A stretch of DNA of 23,864 nt from an uncultured Clostridia bacterium (GCA_947302065.1 CAMYUO010000003.1:1-23864), one strand, 5' to 3'; positions 8,660 to 14,490 are shown, counted from the first letter of the stretch. A program made the numbers and translations. Notes: generated by a model from the letters alone, not told the origin.

Positions 8660-8688
8660 ATTATACACCGAAGAATGCACAATGTCAA
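8660..8688 (-). promoter_or_regulatory. consensus sigma-A promoter of the phosphatase-kinase-ABC operon
   Basis: On the minus strand, TTGACA (8683-8688) and TATAAT (8660-8665) are separated by exactly 17 bp, a perfect match to the housekeeping consensus. The predicted start is about 40 nt upstream of the phosphatase ATG. It probably drives all six genes down to 236, since the internal gaps are 3-37 nt and I see no terminator between them. Confidence 0.88.
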
Positions 8689-8719
8689 TATTTTCAGGGG
8701 TTTGATATACAAAAAAGAC

Positions 8720-8748
8720 TTGCAAAGCGGCGGAGTTGGTGGTATACT
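8720..8748 (+). promoter_or_regulatory. sigma-A promoter of the divergent lipoprotein gene
   Basis: TTGCAA (8720-8725), 17 bp, TATACT (8743-8748). The two divergent -35 boxes in this region are about 31 bp apart, so one regulator bound between them could affect both transcripts. Confidence 0.8.
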
Positions 8749-8782
8749 TATAAAAATACCGAAAGAAAGGCGGAAGCGGAAT

Positions 8783-9439
8783 ATGAAAAAGGCTTTGATA
8801 ATTTTGACAATTGCGGCTGCGGCGGCGTTTGCGGGCTGCGGTGACAGCTCGTCGCAGGCGGACAAGGTGACAGAATCACAGGTGATATCGTCGAGCGAGG
8901 CAAAGGGCGAAAAGACGGTAAAGGACATTGACGTTTTTGAGGGACTGTGGAAAAGCGGCGGTGAAAAGTGGCTCGGGCTGACAAGGGAGCAGATAAGTCA
9001 GAGGTCGGGCGGTGCTTATGACAAGGCAAACGCCAAGGAATCGACTGAGGACTACGACATATTCGACCTCGGTGAGCAGACGGCGATACTCGGCGGCAAG
9101 GCTGATATCGGCATAAAGATGCCCATAACCCTGTGGATATACTACAAGGACGGAAAGGCATCAAAGCTGATATACGACATCGACCAGGAAGAAAAGGTGT
9201 ATGATGCAGACGAAAAGCCTGTGCTTGCGGCGCTGGAAAAGTACCTTGCTGCGAATGTCCCAGACGGATACACGAAGAAAGAGGGCAACAAGGCGATGGG
9301 CAAAGGCGCATTCTACTTTTTCAACGGACAAAAAGACGGATACGTTTTCACGGTACACGTTTCAAGCGGTGTAGGCTCGACGAACTTCCCTGTCAAGCTC
9401 TCGGTAGAGACTTACACAGACAAATACAAGCAGTATTAA
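8783..9439 (+). CDS. small lipoprotein of unknown function
   Basis: A 218-residue protein with signal peptide MKKALIILTIAAAAAFAGC; FAGC is a clean lipobox with lipidated Cys19. A Ser-rich spacer is followed by a globular alpha/beta region with no motif I recognise (segments GEKWLGLTREQISQ and PITLWIYYKDG). The ATG at 8783 lies about 34 nt downstream of a good promoter and after GGCGG. An upstream in-frame start at 8675 precedes the promoter and is rejected. It is transcribed divergently from the phosphatase-kinase operon, so it may be co-regulated or functionally linked as another surface component. Location outside the membrane is well supported; its role is not known. Confidence 0.88.
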   Translation: MKKALIILTIAAAAAFAGCGDSSSQADKVTESQVISSSEAKGEKTVKDIDVFEGLWKSGGEKWLGLTREQISQRSGGAYDKANAKESTEDYDIFDLGEQTAILGGKADIGIKMPITLWIYYKDGKASKLIYDIDQEEKVYDADEKPVLAALEKYLAANVPDGYTKKEGNKAMGKGAFYFFNGQKDGYVFTVHVSSGVGSTNFPVKLSVETYTDKYKQY

Positions 9440-9440
9440 A

Positions 9441-9480
9441 AAAGACGGCCATAGCACGAAAGCTGTGCTATGGTCGTTCT
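9441..9480. terminator. bidirectional intrinsic terminator
   Basis: A 13-bp stem ACGGCCATAGCAC / GTGCTATGGTCGT with a 7-nt loop, flanked by six A residues on the left and a T-rich stretch on the right. It lies between two convergent genes: the lipoprotein (stop 9439) and rubredoxin (stop 9487). The minus-strand version has the better U-tail. Confidence 0.9.
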
Positions 9481-9486
9481 TTGTCA

Positions 9487-9645
9487 TTATGATTCGGGTT
9501 CAAACTGGTCTTTGCCGACGCCGCAGAGCGGGCAAACAAAATCGTCGGGCACGTTTTCCCACGCTGTTCCGGGTGCTACGCCTGCATCGGCTGCGCCCTC
9601 CTGCGGATCATAGATATATCCGCACACGCTGCACACGTATTTCAT
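9487..9645 (-). CDS. rubredoxin
   Basis: A 52-residue electron carrier with a mononuclear Fe(Cys)4 centre. The protein begins [14 protein letters not shown] and ends with [12 protein letters not shown]. The two CxxCG motifs (Cys5, Cys8, Cys38, Cys41), the YxYD segment, the [16 protein letters not shown] stretch and the full length are textbook rubredoxin. It is in the cytoplasm and in anaerobes serves redox partners such as rubrerythrin, superoxide reductase or flavodiiron proteins; none is encoded in this window. The ATG at 9645 has a near-perfect AAAGGAGG site seven bases upstream and its own promoter at 9683-9711, so it appears monocistronic. Confidence 0.97.
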   Translation of the reverse strand: MKYVCSVCGYIYDPQEGAADAGVAPGTAWENVPDDFVCPLCGVGKDQFEPES

Positions 9646-9682
9646 ACTCTCGCCTCCTTTGCCTCAGATTTGGTTTTTTATC

Positions 9683-9711
9683 AGTATAACCTATATTCCG
9701 GGCAAATGCAA
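9683..9711 (-). promoter_or_regulatory. sigma-A promoter of rubredoxin
   Basis: On the minus strand, TTGCAT (9706-9711), 17 bp, TATACT (9683-9688), giving a short leader of about 30 nt before the rubredoxin ATG. Confidence 0.78.
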
Positions 9712-9915
9712 GAGGGTGGGAGAACATTTTTGTATTTTTTATTTTGGGGGCTTTCCGGTCGCCCCGAGCGTCCGCCAGGACGGTCAGCCCCATTCGGATA
9801 CATACTGTAAGTTTGTGCAGATATTATAGTCAAGTTTTGGTGTAGTATGCGTGCTGCACAATTGGAAAGACCTCTTGAAAGAATCTTTCCTCAAATCTTA
9901 CTCTGAACCTTAGTC

Positions 9916-9956
9916 AAATTCAGCCATATGGGTCTTGTGCCCATATGGCTGAATTT
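9916..9956. repeat. perfect 17-bp inverted repeat, possible terminator or REP-like element
   Basis: AAATTCAGCCATATGGG and its exact complement are separated by a 7-nt loop (TCTTGTG). No T-tract follows on either strand beyond the three T/A bases of the stem itself, so it is not a classical intrinsic terminator. Its perfection points to selection or to recent spread as a repeat. Confidence 0.7.
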
Positions 9957-9980
9957 CATTAAAAGTTTTAGGGGTGGGGT

Positions 9981-10017
9981 TTGGGGAGTGACCCTTTTTC
10001 AAAAGGGTCCTCCCCAA
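9981..10017. terminator. strong hairpin downstream of ktrA
   Basis: TTGGGGAG pairs with CTCCCCAA, and inside it ACCCTTTT pairs with AAAAGGGT across a 2-nt gap, making about 16 bp with a small internal loop. It lies 30 nt past the ktrA stop (10048) and is the best candidate for its transcript end, although a C-rich stretch follows where a U-tail would be expected. Confidence 0.5.
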
Positions 10018-10047
10018 TTATGCAGCGCACATGCTGCTTTTGTGGTT

Positions 10048-10686
10048 TCAGAATGCTTTCTGGATATCCTTGATATTGCCCAGCAATAAAACTGCGTCGT
10101 CGCTGGTGAGTATCATATCGGGCATTGGCAGGACAAGTCTGTCCTCTGCGCGAACGGCGATGATATTGAGGTTATGCTTACGGCGGATATCAAGCTCTGC
10201 GATGGTCTTATTGCTCCAGTTGGCAGGTACCTGAACCTCGTAGATATTGATATTGCGGTCGAGCTGGAACACGTCGAGGATATCGTCGTGAGCCTCTTTG
10301 GTGGCAACGCGTATTGCGGTGAGTTTTTCAGGATAGACAGTCTCGTCGGCGCCGTTTCGGAGCAGGAACTTTTCCTGGACGTCGTTCTGGGCACGGGCGA
10401 TGACCTTTTTGGCGCCAAGCTCTTTGAGCAGGGCGGTAGTTTCGAGGGAATCCTGGAAGCTGGAGCTTATAGTTACGATACACACGTCAAAGTCGTCGAT
10501 ACCGAGGGACTCCATAAACTCGGCGTTGGTACTGTTGCCTATCTGGGCGTTGGTGACGTAGGGCAGGATAGAATTTATGCGCCCTTCGTCGCTGTCGACT
10601 ACCATTATTTCGCAGCGAAGCTCTGCCATACGCCTTGCGATATGTATTCCGAACTGTCCTGCGCCTATGATGAGAACTGATTTCAT
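10048..10686 (-). CDS. ktrA: KtrA-type potassium uptake regulatory subunit (RCK domains)
   Basis: A 212-residue cytoplasmic gating subunit. The N-terminal RCK/Rossmann domain starts MKSVLIIGAGQFGIHIARRM, with the nucleotide loop GAGQFG (8-13) and acidic Asp31 at the end of strand 2. The C-terminal RCK_C/TrkA-C domain covers about 140-212. Length fits KtrA (one RCK_N plus one RCK_C) and not the double-length TrkA. In the family, an octameric ring binds ATP/ADP and controls the KtrB pore; the RCK_C domain is a known c-di-AMP site in Firmicutes, which cannot be judged from sequence alone here. The ATG at 10686 follows GGGGAG. It lies 21 nt after the pore gene stop, in one operon. Confidence 0.93.
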   Translation of the reverse strand: MKSVLIIGAGQFGIHIARRMAELRCEIMVVDSDEGRINSILPYVTNAQIGNSTNAEFMESLGIDDFDVCIVTISSSFQDSLETTALLKELGAKKVIARAQNDVQEKFLLRNGADETVYPEKLTAIRVATKEAHDDILDVFQLDRNINIYEVQVPANWSNKTIAELDIRRKHNLNIIAVRAEDRLVLPMPDMILTSDDAVLLLGNIKDIQKAF

Positions 10687-10707
10687 AAAATGTCTCCCCT
10701 TTTCTAT

Positions 10708-12048
10708 TTATCCTACGGTCAGTTTTTCCTGCGGAAGCGTTGAGACTTCCTTATTTGATGCAAAGGCGGCATAGATGAGCGTGAGCGCACCGACTCTGCC
10801 TGCGAACATAAGTATCATCAGCAGGATATGCGATGAAAGTGACAATGAGGTGGTTATGCCGACGGTCAGGCCAGCTGTGCCGAGGGCTGAGCCTGTTTCA
10901 AACAGGCAGGCGGTCAGTGGCTGGTCGTCTATTATGCTGATGGCGATGCCTGCGGTCATGAAAAGTGTGATATACATAAAAAGTATTGAGCCTGCGGTAC
11001 GAACGACGTCCATAGGGATACGGCGCTTGAAGCACTCGACGTCGTTTTTGCGCTTGAAGACGCTGAGCGCTGCGAGAAACAGCACGGCAACGGTAGATGT
11101 TTTCATACCGCCTGCGGTCGAACCGGGACAGCCGCCGAAGAGCATCAGGATAGTCATGAGCATTGCGCTGGGTTCTCGTATGACGGAGAGGTCAGCGGTA
11201 TTGAAGCCTGCTGTTCGGGTGGTGACGGACTGGAAGAACGAATGCAGCAGACGGTCTTTCATAGGCTCGCCCGAATACTCGACAAAGAAGAAATAGACTG
11301 CCGGCAGGACAATGAGTATCGCTGTTGTGACGAGGACTATTTTGGTTTGCAGGCGGTATTTATTGAAATGGTGGCGGTTGCGGACGATGTCATCCCACGT
11401 TAAGAATCCTATTCCGCCGATGATGATAAGCAGCATTATGACGACATTTACATAGATATTGCTGCCGTAGCTGGTGAGCGAGGAGAATTTCTCACGCACG
11501 CCCATAAGGTCAAAGCCTGCATTACAAAAGGCTGAAACAGAATGGAATATCGAATACCAAATGCCTTTGAGTGCGCCGAAATCGGCACAGAACACGGGGT
11601 AAAGCAGCGCTGCGCCGATAAGCTCTATCAGAGCCATGCCTTTAAGTATAAAGGTCGTGAGTTTGAGTATGCCGCCGACCTGCGGTGCAGAGATAGAGTC
11701 CTGCATCATTCCCCTGAAGCCAAGACCTATTTTTTTGCCGACGAGCCTTGACAGCGTCAGACCGACGGTGATGACGCCCATTCCGCCTATCTGTATCATA
11801 ATGAGGATAATCGCCTGACCGAACAACGACCAATGGGTCGCTGTATCACGCACGACAAGTCCCGTAACGCAGGACGATGAGATAGCTGTGAAAAGCGTAT
11901 CTTTGAACGGCGTTATTGTGCGGCTGCGTGAGGATATCGGCAGCATGAGCAGAAGTGCGCCTGTGAGCACGAGTATCAGAAAGCCTATGCTGATAACTCG
12001 GAAAGAGTTATGGTTATGGCTTGCTATCTTGGTTTTGAGCTTTTTCAT
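10708..12048 (-). CDS. ktrB: KtrB/TrkH-type potassium transporter pore subunit
   Basis: A 446-residue membrane protein with four membrane-pore-membrane repeats. The filter-like segments with conserved Gly are visible: SSSCVTGLVVRD, SVSAFCNAGFD, SVTTRTAGFNT and TGSALGTAGLTVG. KtrB forms a homodimer gated by a KtrA ring and takes up potassium with sodium. The ATG at 12048 (MKKLKTKIASHNH) is preceded by CGGAGA at proper spacing. An in-frame start 72 nt upstream (12120) lies at the promoter and is rejected. The leader is only about 55 nt, too short for the ydaO-type c-di-AMP riboswitch that often precedes potassium transporters. It contains a small CCCGC/GCGGG stem. It is divergent from the micro-ORF transcript starting near 12267. 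Confidence 0.95.
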   Translation of the reverse strand: MKKLKTKIASHNHNSFRVISIGFLILVLTGALLLMLPISSRSRTITPFKDTLFTAISSSCVTGLVVRDTATHWSLFGQAIILIMIQIGGMGVITVGLTLSRLVGKKIGLGFRGMMQDSISAPQVGGILKLTTFILKGMALIELIGAALLYPVFCADFGALKGIWYSIFHSVSAFCNAGFDLMGVREKFSSLTSYGSNIYVNVVIMLLIIIGGIGFLTWDDIVRNRHHFNKYRLQTKIVLVTTAILIVLPAVYFFFVEYSGEPMKDRLLHSFFQSVTTRTAGFNTADLSVIREPSAMLMTILMLFGGCPGSTAGGMKTSTVAVLFLAALSVFKRKNDVECFKRRIPMDVVRTAGSILFMYITLFMTAGIAISIIDDQPLTACLFETGSALGTAGLTVGITTSLSLSSHILLMILMFAGRVGALTLIYAAFASNKEVSTLPQEKLTVG

Positions 12049-12108
12049 TTTATGTCTCCGAACGATGTTTTCCCGCTTTTTTTTGCCGCGGCGGGTATTG
12101 CATATTAT

Positions 12109-12137
12109 AAGATAGCACATTTAGTCGAAAAAATCAA
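12109..12137 (-). promoter_or_regulatory. putative ktrBA promoter
   Basis: On the minus strand, TTGATT (12132-12137), 17 bp, TATCTT (12109-12114). A better -10 hexamer (TATAAT, 12104-12109) overlaps but has no -35 at 17 bp, so the exact start is uncertain. Confidence 0.6.
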
Positions 12138-12212
12138 GTATTTAAACTACAATTTCAAGGCAGAGTGTAGTATAAACTACACATGCGGGCGGCGGCGTGG
12201 TTTAAACAACAC
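12136..12212. promoter_or_regulatory. three phased operator-like repeats between divergent promoters
   Basis: TTTAAACTAC (12141-12150), TATAAACTAC (12171-12180) and TTTAAACAAC (12201-12210) start exactly 30 bp apart, three helical turns. Extending the middle copy gives the dyad GTGTAGTATAAACTACAC (7-bp arms); the third reads GTGGTTTAAACAACAC. The array fills the space between the ktrB -35 (ends 12137) and the plus-strand -35 (begins 12232). This suggests cooperative binding of a dimeric regulator on one face of the DNA. The regulator is unknown. Confidence 0.7.
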
Positions 12213-12231
12213 GGCGGGCTGTAATTGTCTA

Positions 12232-12260
12232 TTGAAAACGGCGAAAATACGTGGTATTAT
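12232..12260 (+). promoter_or_regulatory. promoter of the micro-ORF transcript
   Basis: TTGAAA (12232-12237), 17 bp, TATTAT (12255-12260). The first downstream ATG with a ribosome site is at 12317, after an A-rich leader of about 50 nt that looks unstructured. Confidence 0.7.
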
Positions 12261-12316
12261 ATAGGCACAGCAAAGGAAACAACAAAACGAAAAACAGAAT
12301 GCAGGAGGACAACAAA

Positions 12317-12388
12317 ATGACAGATTACAGGCTCTATCCCGCAGACAGATATTTAGAAAAGATAAAGAACAGACCAAAGAAAGACTGA
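12317..12388 (+). CDS. micro-ORF 1, 23 residues
   Basis: A short ORF begins MTDYRLYPADRYLEK and ends in a basic NRPKKD. It has an excellent site, GGAGG, eight bases before the ATG, and is the first ORF after promoter 12232-12260. The peptide is Tyr- and Lys-rich, without a signal peptide or membrane helix. I recognise no family. The strong site argues that it is translated, but a leader or regulatory role is as likely as a functional product. Confidence 0.45.
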   Translation: MTDYRLYPADRYLEKIKNRPKKD

Positions 12389-12435
12389 CAAAAGAAAGAA
12401 CAAAGAAAGAAATATACACCGAAAGGAGAAAGAAT

Positions 12436-12480
12436 ATGTACCTTTTAGATTCCGCCTTTGTAGCAATAAGATTTACCTAA
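12436..12480 (+). CDS. micro-ORF 2, 14 residues
   Basis: The peptide is MYLLDSAFVAIRFT. The site CGAAAGGAG lies seven to eight bases before the ATG. It follows a purine-rich tract of about 50 nt. A longer reading frame in another phase covers 12366-12602 without a start, so frameshift decay of an older gene is an alternative explanation. Confidence 0.3.
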   Translation: MYLLDSAFVAIRFT

Positions 12481-12500
12481 AAGATGACGAGGACAGACCA

Positions 12501-12602
12501 ATGGACACGATATACTATCCGATAATGCCGATGAATTTCCCGTTCGGAACATACGTCCGTGATACGGGACTTATAAAACATAAACAGCGAAAGGAGATAT
12601 GA
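12501..12602 (+). CDS. micro-ORF 3, 33 residues
   Basis: It begins MDTIYYPIMPMNFPFGTYV and ends HKQRKEI. A GAGGA site lies seven bases before the ATG. Its last codons contain the AAAGGAG ribosome site of the next micro-ORF, whose ATG is 3 nt past its stop, an arrangement typical of translational coupling. It is Tyr/Pro/Met-rich with no recognised domain. Confidence 0.38.
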   Translation: MDTIYYPIMPMNFPFGTYVRDTGLIKHKQRKEI

Positions 12603-12604
12603 AT

Positions 12605-12667
12605 ATGTTGAATATGTGCTTTGTAGAACCGGTGAACTGGACACTGAGTACGCTCCGGAATTCCTGA
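12605..12667 (+). CDS. micro-ORF 4, 20 residues
   Basis: The peptide runs MLNMCFVEPVNWTLSTLRNS. AAAGGAG lies eight bases upstream, inside the previous micro-ORF. A fifth site of the same type, CGAAAGGAG near 12762-12770, is followed by ATG 12779 and an ORF of only four codons (MGRR, stop at 12791-12793), so the chain of start sites continues without a conventional gene. Confidence 0.35.
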   Translation: MLNMCFVEPVNWTLSTLRNS

Positions 12668-12830
12668 CCACAGACAATACGATCCGTAATCAAAGAAACT
12701 GCCGGGGCGACGGGCTCCGCATTTCACAGATAAAATTATGGAATTATGATATAAATATAACCGAAAGGAGTGAAACCGATGGGCAGGCGTTAGCCCGGTC
12801 GGCTGACCGAGAAAACAGATCCGTTCGTAT
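12668..12830 (+). other. 3' part of the micro-ORF transcript, no conventional gene
   Basis: The stretch holds an AT-rich segment (12725-12760), the fifth ribosome site and four-codon ORF, and small GC-rich dyads (GGGC/GCCC at 12781-12796 and CGGTC/GACCG near 12797-12810) before the shared terminator. A GTG-started frame 12616-12843 (75 codons) is open but has no ribosome site of its own. Confidence 0.4.
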
Positions 12831-12870
12831 AAAAAAGAGCTGATGCGAAAATGCAGCAGCTCTTGTTGTT
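12831..12870. terminator. bidirectional intrinsic terminator
   Basis: AAGAGCTG...CAGCTCTT with an inner TGC/GCA and a GAAAAT loop. On the minus strand it is followed by a run of six U residues, an ideal end for the MFS gene (stop 12874). On the plus strand it is followed by TGTTGTTTTCC and can end the micro-ORF transcript. Confidence 0.85.
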
Positions 12871-12873
12871 TTC

Positions 12874-14163
12874 CTATTCTTTTTTGTCTTCGCTCCATTT
12901 ATATTTGCGCAGGAGTATGCCAAAGACGGTACAGACCACAACGCCTGCTATGCCGAGCACTGCAAAAAGCATTGCTGCGCCCGAGCCTTTGCCTGTGCCG
13001 AACAGGGTATTGAGCATCGTGCCGCTTTTATCGCTCATATACGGCTCAAAGACGCTGTCGGTGAGCATTCCGCCGAGGTAATACCCCACGGGGATAGTGA
13101 AAAACTGCAGGGTATTGCGGCAGGAAAAGACTCTTCCCTGCATATCGCCCGGTATCTCGGTGCGCAGAATGACATCGAGATTTGCGCCCATAAATGGCAG
13201 CGCTATCCAGCCGAGGACTGCGCCGATACACCACACGAGCGGTGTTTTACCGAATGCGAGCAGGAAATTCTCGGTGCTCATCGAAAGCAGCAGCGACAGC
13301 CATATCATTTTTACACGGTTTTTGGGTTTCGGCGTTATCATAACGAGTATGCTGCCGACAAGTGTTGCTGCGCCGCAGGTCGCATTGACGAGCCCGAGGA
13401 CGCCGTTGCCGCCTGCTTCTCTCGGAATGATGAGTGCGGGAAGCACAGAATGATAGCAAGCTGCGACGAGGTTTATGCCCGACAGGAAAAGTATCAGATA
13501 CAGCACCATCGGGTTGCTTTTGAGCCACACGAGACCCTCGCCTGCCGAACGCAGCAGCGAGGTCTTTTCTTTATTTGTCTTTTCGGGCTCGGGTATTCTG
13601 ATAAACACGCTGAGCGTAACGAATGCGACGAGAAACGTTGCAAGGTCAACGGCGATGACCGACTTCAAGCCGCCGAATGCGAACAGAGCCGTTGCAAAGA
13701 CGGGTGTGAGTATGCCGTTGAGCGAATCGGAGAACGAACGCAGGCCGCTTGTGCGCTGATAATGCTTTTTGGGTATCAGCATAGTGGCGGCGACATCGCC
13801 TGCGGGACGCTGGACGGTATTCATAAGTCCGTTGAATGCGTTGATGATATACAGATGCCAGCCTGCGAGCCTGCCTGTGAGTGCGAGCAGCAGCACGGCG
13901 ACTGTGCTCAATGCGGCGAACAGGTCACAGCCGAGCATGGTCAGCTTTTTGTTCCACCTGTCGCTGAGCGCACCTGCGAAGATGCTCATAAGGACATAGG
14001 GTGCATAGGTGCATATCTGAAGCATTGCTGTTTCGAGTGCAAGGCCGTTTTTCTGATAAAGCCACAGCGTGAGTGCGTAGCTTGTCATGCCGCTGCCAAG
14101 TGTTGACAGCGACTGTGTGCTCCACAAGAGCAGATATGGTTTTAAAGTATTCTGTTTTTTCAT
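12874..14163 (-). CDS. MFS transporter, drug-efflux type (macrolide-efflux-like)
   Basis: A 429-residue membrane protein with about 12 helices in two halves around a charged central loop (PEPEKTNKEKTSLL, near residue 190). The loop between helices 2 and 3 has the MFS signature AGALSDRWNKK. The sequence style (short N-terminus, QRPAGDVAATMLIP, RTEIPGDMQGRVFS) is that of the MFS_3/MefA-like branch that exports drugs by proton antiport. The actual substrate cannot be read from the sequence. The ATG at 14163 has AAAGGAG upstream (14174-14180). The leader contains a small peptide gene and a set of alternative helices, which supports a role as an inducible resistance determinant. Confidence 0.88.
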   Translation of the reverse strand: MKKQNTLKPYLLLWSTQSLSTLGSGMTSYALTLWLYQKNGLALETAMLQICTYAPYVLMSIFAGALSDRWNKKLTMLGCDLFAALSTVAVLLLALTGRLAGWHLYIINAFNGLMNTVQRPAGDVAATMLIPKKHYQRTSGLRSFSDSLNGILTPVFATALFAFGGLKSVIAVDLATFLVAFVTLSVFIRIPEPEKTNKEKTSLLRSAGEGLVWLKSNPMVLYLILFLSGINLVAACYHSVLPALIIPREAGGNGVLGLVNATCGAATLVGSILVMITPKPKNRVKMIWLSLLLSMSTENFLLAFGKTPLVWCIGAVLGWIALPFMGANLDVILRTEIPGDMQGRVFSCRNTLQFFTIPVGYYLGGMLTDSVFEPYMSDKSGTMLNTLFGTGKGSGAAMLFAVLGIAGVVVCTVFGILLRKYKWSEDKKE

Positions 14164-14166
14164 TTT

Positions 14167-14257
14167 GACTTTGCTCCTTTATATTTATCTATATAGGGAA
14201 TGCAAAGTCCGAGGACTCACCTGCCCTCCATGCAGTGTCCTCAAACCTTGCATGGAG
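14167..14257 (-). promoter_or_regulatory. translational attenuator of the MFS gene
   Basis: Three minus-strand RNA pairings compete. (1) CUCCAUGCA (14257-14249), in the leader peptide gene, pairs with UGCAUGGAG (14234-14226). (2) 14253-14237 pairs with 14216-14200 as an unbroken 17-bp helix, three of the pairs being G-U. (3) GACUUUGC (14209-14202) pairs with GCAAAGUC (14174-14167), and next to it UCC (14199-14197) pairs with GGA (14177-14175) of the ribosome site. Helix 2 and helix 3 share one strand, so only one can form; helix 3 hides the transporter's ribosome site. No U-run follows, so control is probably of translation, not transcription. Confidence 0.7.
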
Positions 14258-14285
14258 CAGATGCACTGCAGTTTCTCTTGCTCAT
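14241..14285 (-). CDS. leader peptide of the MFS gene, 14 residues
   Basis: The peptide is MSKRNCSASAPCKV. GGAAAGGAG lies eight bases before the ATG, and the ORF starts about 30 nt after the predicted transcript start. Its last codons and stop overlap the 5' arms of helices 1 and 2 in the attenuator, so a ribosome on it must change the folding downstream. This is the arrangement known from erm and cat leaders, although the peptide does not resemble a stalling peptide I know. Two Cys codons and the basic KR/K residues are its notable content. Confidence 0.65.
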   Translation of the reverse strand: MSKRNCSASAPCKV

Positions 14286-14321
14286 AAAAAAGACTCCTTT
14301 CCAGAACGGTTTTTCGCTATT

Positions 14322-14350
14322 ATTATAGCACAGCGGCATCAAAACGTCAA
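14322..14350 (-). promoter_or_regulatory. sigma-A promoter of the MFS leader and gene
   Basis: On the minus strand, TTGACG (14345-14350), 17 bp, TATAAT (14322-14327). The expected transcript has a leader of about 150 nt before the transporter ATG, enough for the peptide gene and attenuator. Confidence 0.85.
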
Positions 14351-14404
14351 GGTGCGGCGTTTTTGGGAAACTGCGGAAAAGGCTCCGGGAATATGATAAA
14401 CGGC

Positions 14405-14433
14405 TTGATTATTCTGCTTGAATATGGTATAAT
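14405..14433 (+). promoter_or_regulatory. sigma-A promoter of the HD-GYP gene
   Basis: TTGATT (14405-14410), 17 bp, TATAAT (14428-14433). The leader is about 50 nt. The promoter is back to back with the MFS promoter, the -35 boxes being some 55 bp apart. Confidence 0.82.
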
Positions 14434-14490
14434 ATGATGAATAGTGATGACCGCAGACCTGCCCTGTGCAGCAGAAGGGAGTGATAGCCC

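Larger units (their letters stand above)
9712..10047. other. intergenic region with several hairpins, no gene seen
   Basis: These 336 bases lie between the ktrA stop and the rubredoxin promoter. They hold a GC-rich imperfect hairpin (GGGGCT at 9747-9752 with AGCCCC at 9786-9791, enclosing CGTCC/GGACG), a smaller GGAAAGA/TCTTTCC dyad near 9870-9895, and two strong hairpins listed separately. A TATAAT on the minus strand near 9830 lacks a convincing -35. I find no ORF with a ribosome site. The density of hairpins suggests an intergenic repeat element. Confidence 0.5.

Noticed and set aside
8615..8725. N-terminal extension of the PP2C gene
   Set aside because: It would place the start upstream of a perfect promoter; the family N-terminus begins at 8614.
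9608..9793. Minus-strand frame of 61 codons over the rubredoxin start
   Set aside because: Overlaps rubredoxin in another phase, crosses its promoter and has no ribosome site.
12049..12103. c-di-AMP (ydaO-type) riboswitch before ktrB
   Set aside because: The predicted leader is about 55 nt, far shorter than that riboswitch, and none of its characteristic core was seen.
12141..12210. 30-bp periodic repeats as a mini-CRISPR
   Set aside because: The repeated part is only 10 bp and lies between two promoters; no cas genes in the window.
12616..12843. Plus-strand GTG-started frame of 75 codons
   Set aside because: No Shine-Dalgarno sequence before the GTG and it ends inside the terminator stem; the ATG frame at 12605 has the ribosome site. 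Kept only as a possible sign of frameshift decay.
12515..12898. Minus-strand frame of 127 codons across the micro-ORF region
   Set aside because: It starts inside the MFS gene and would have to cross a strong terminator; composition (many Arg, Ser, Cys, His) is that of a shadow frame.
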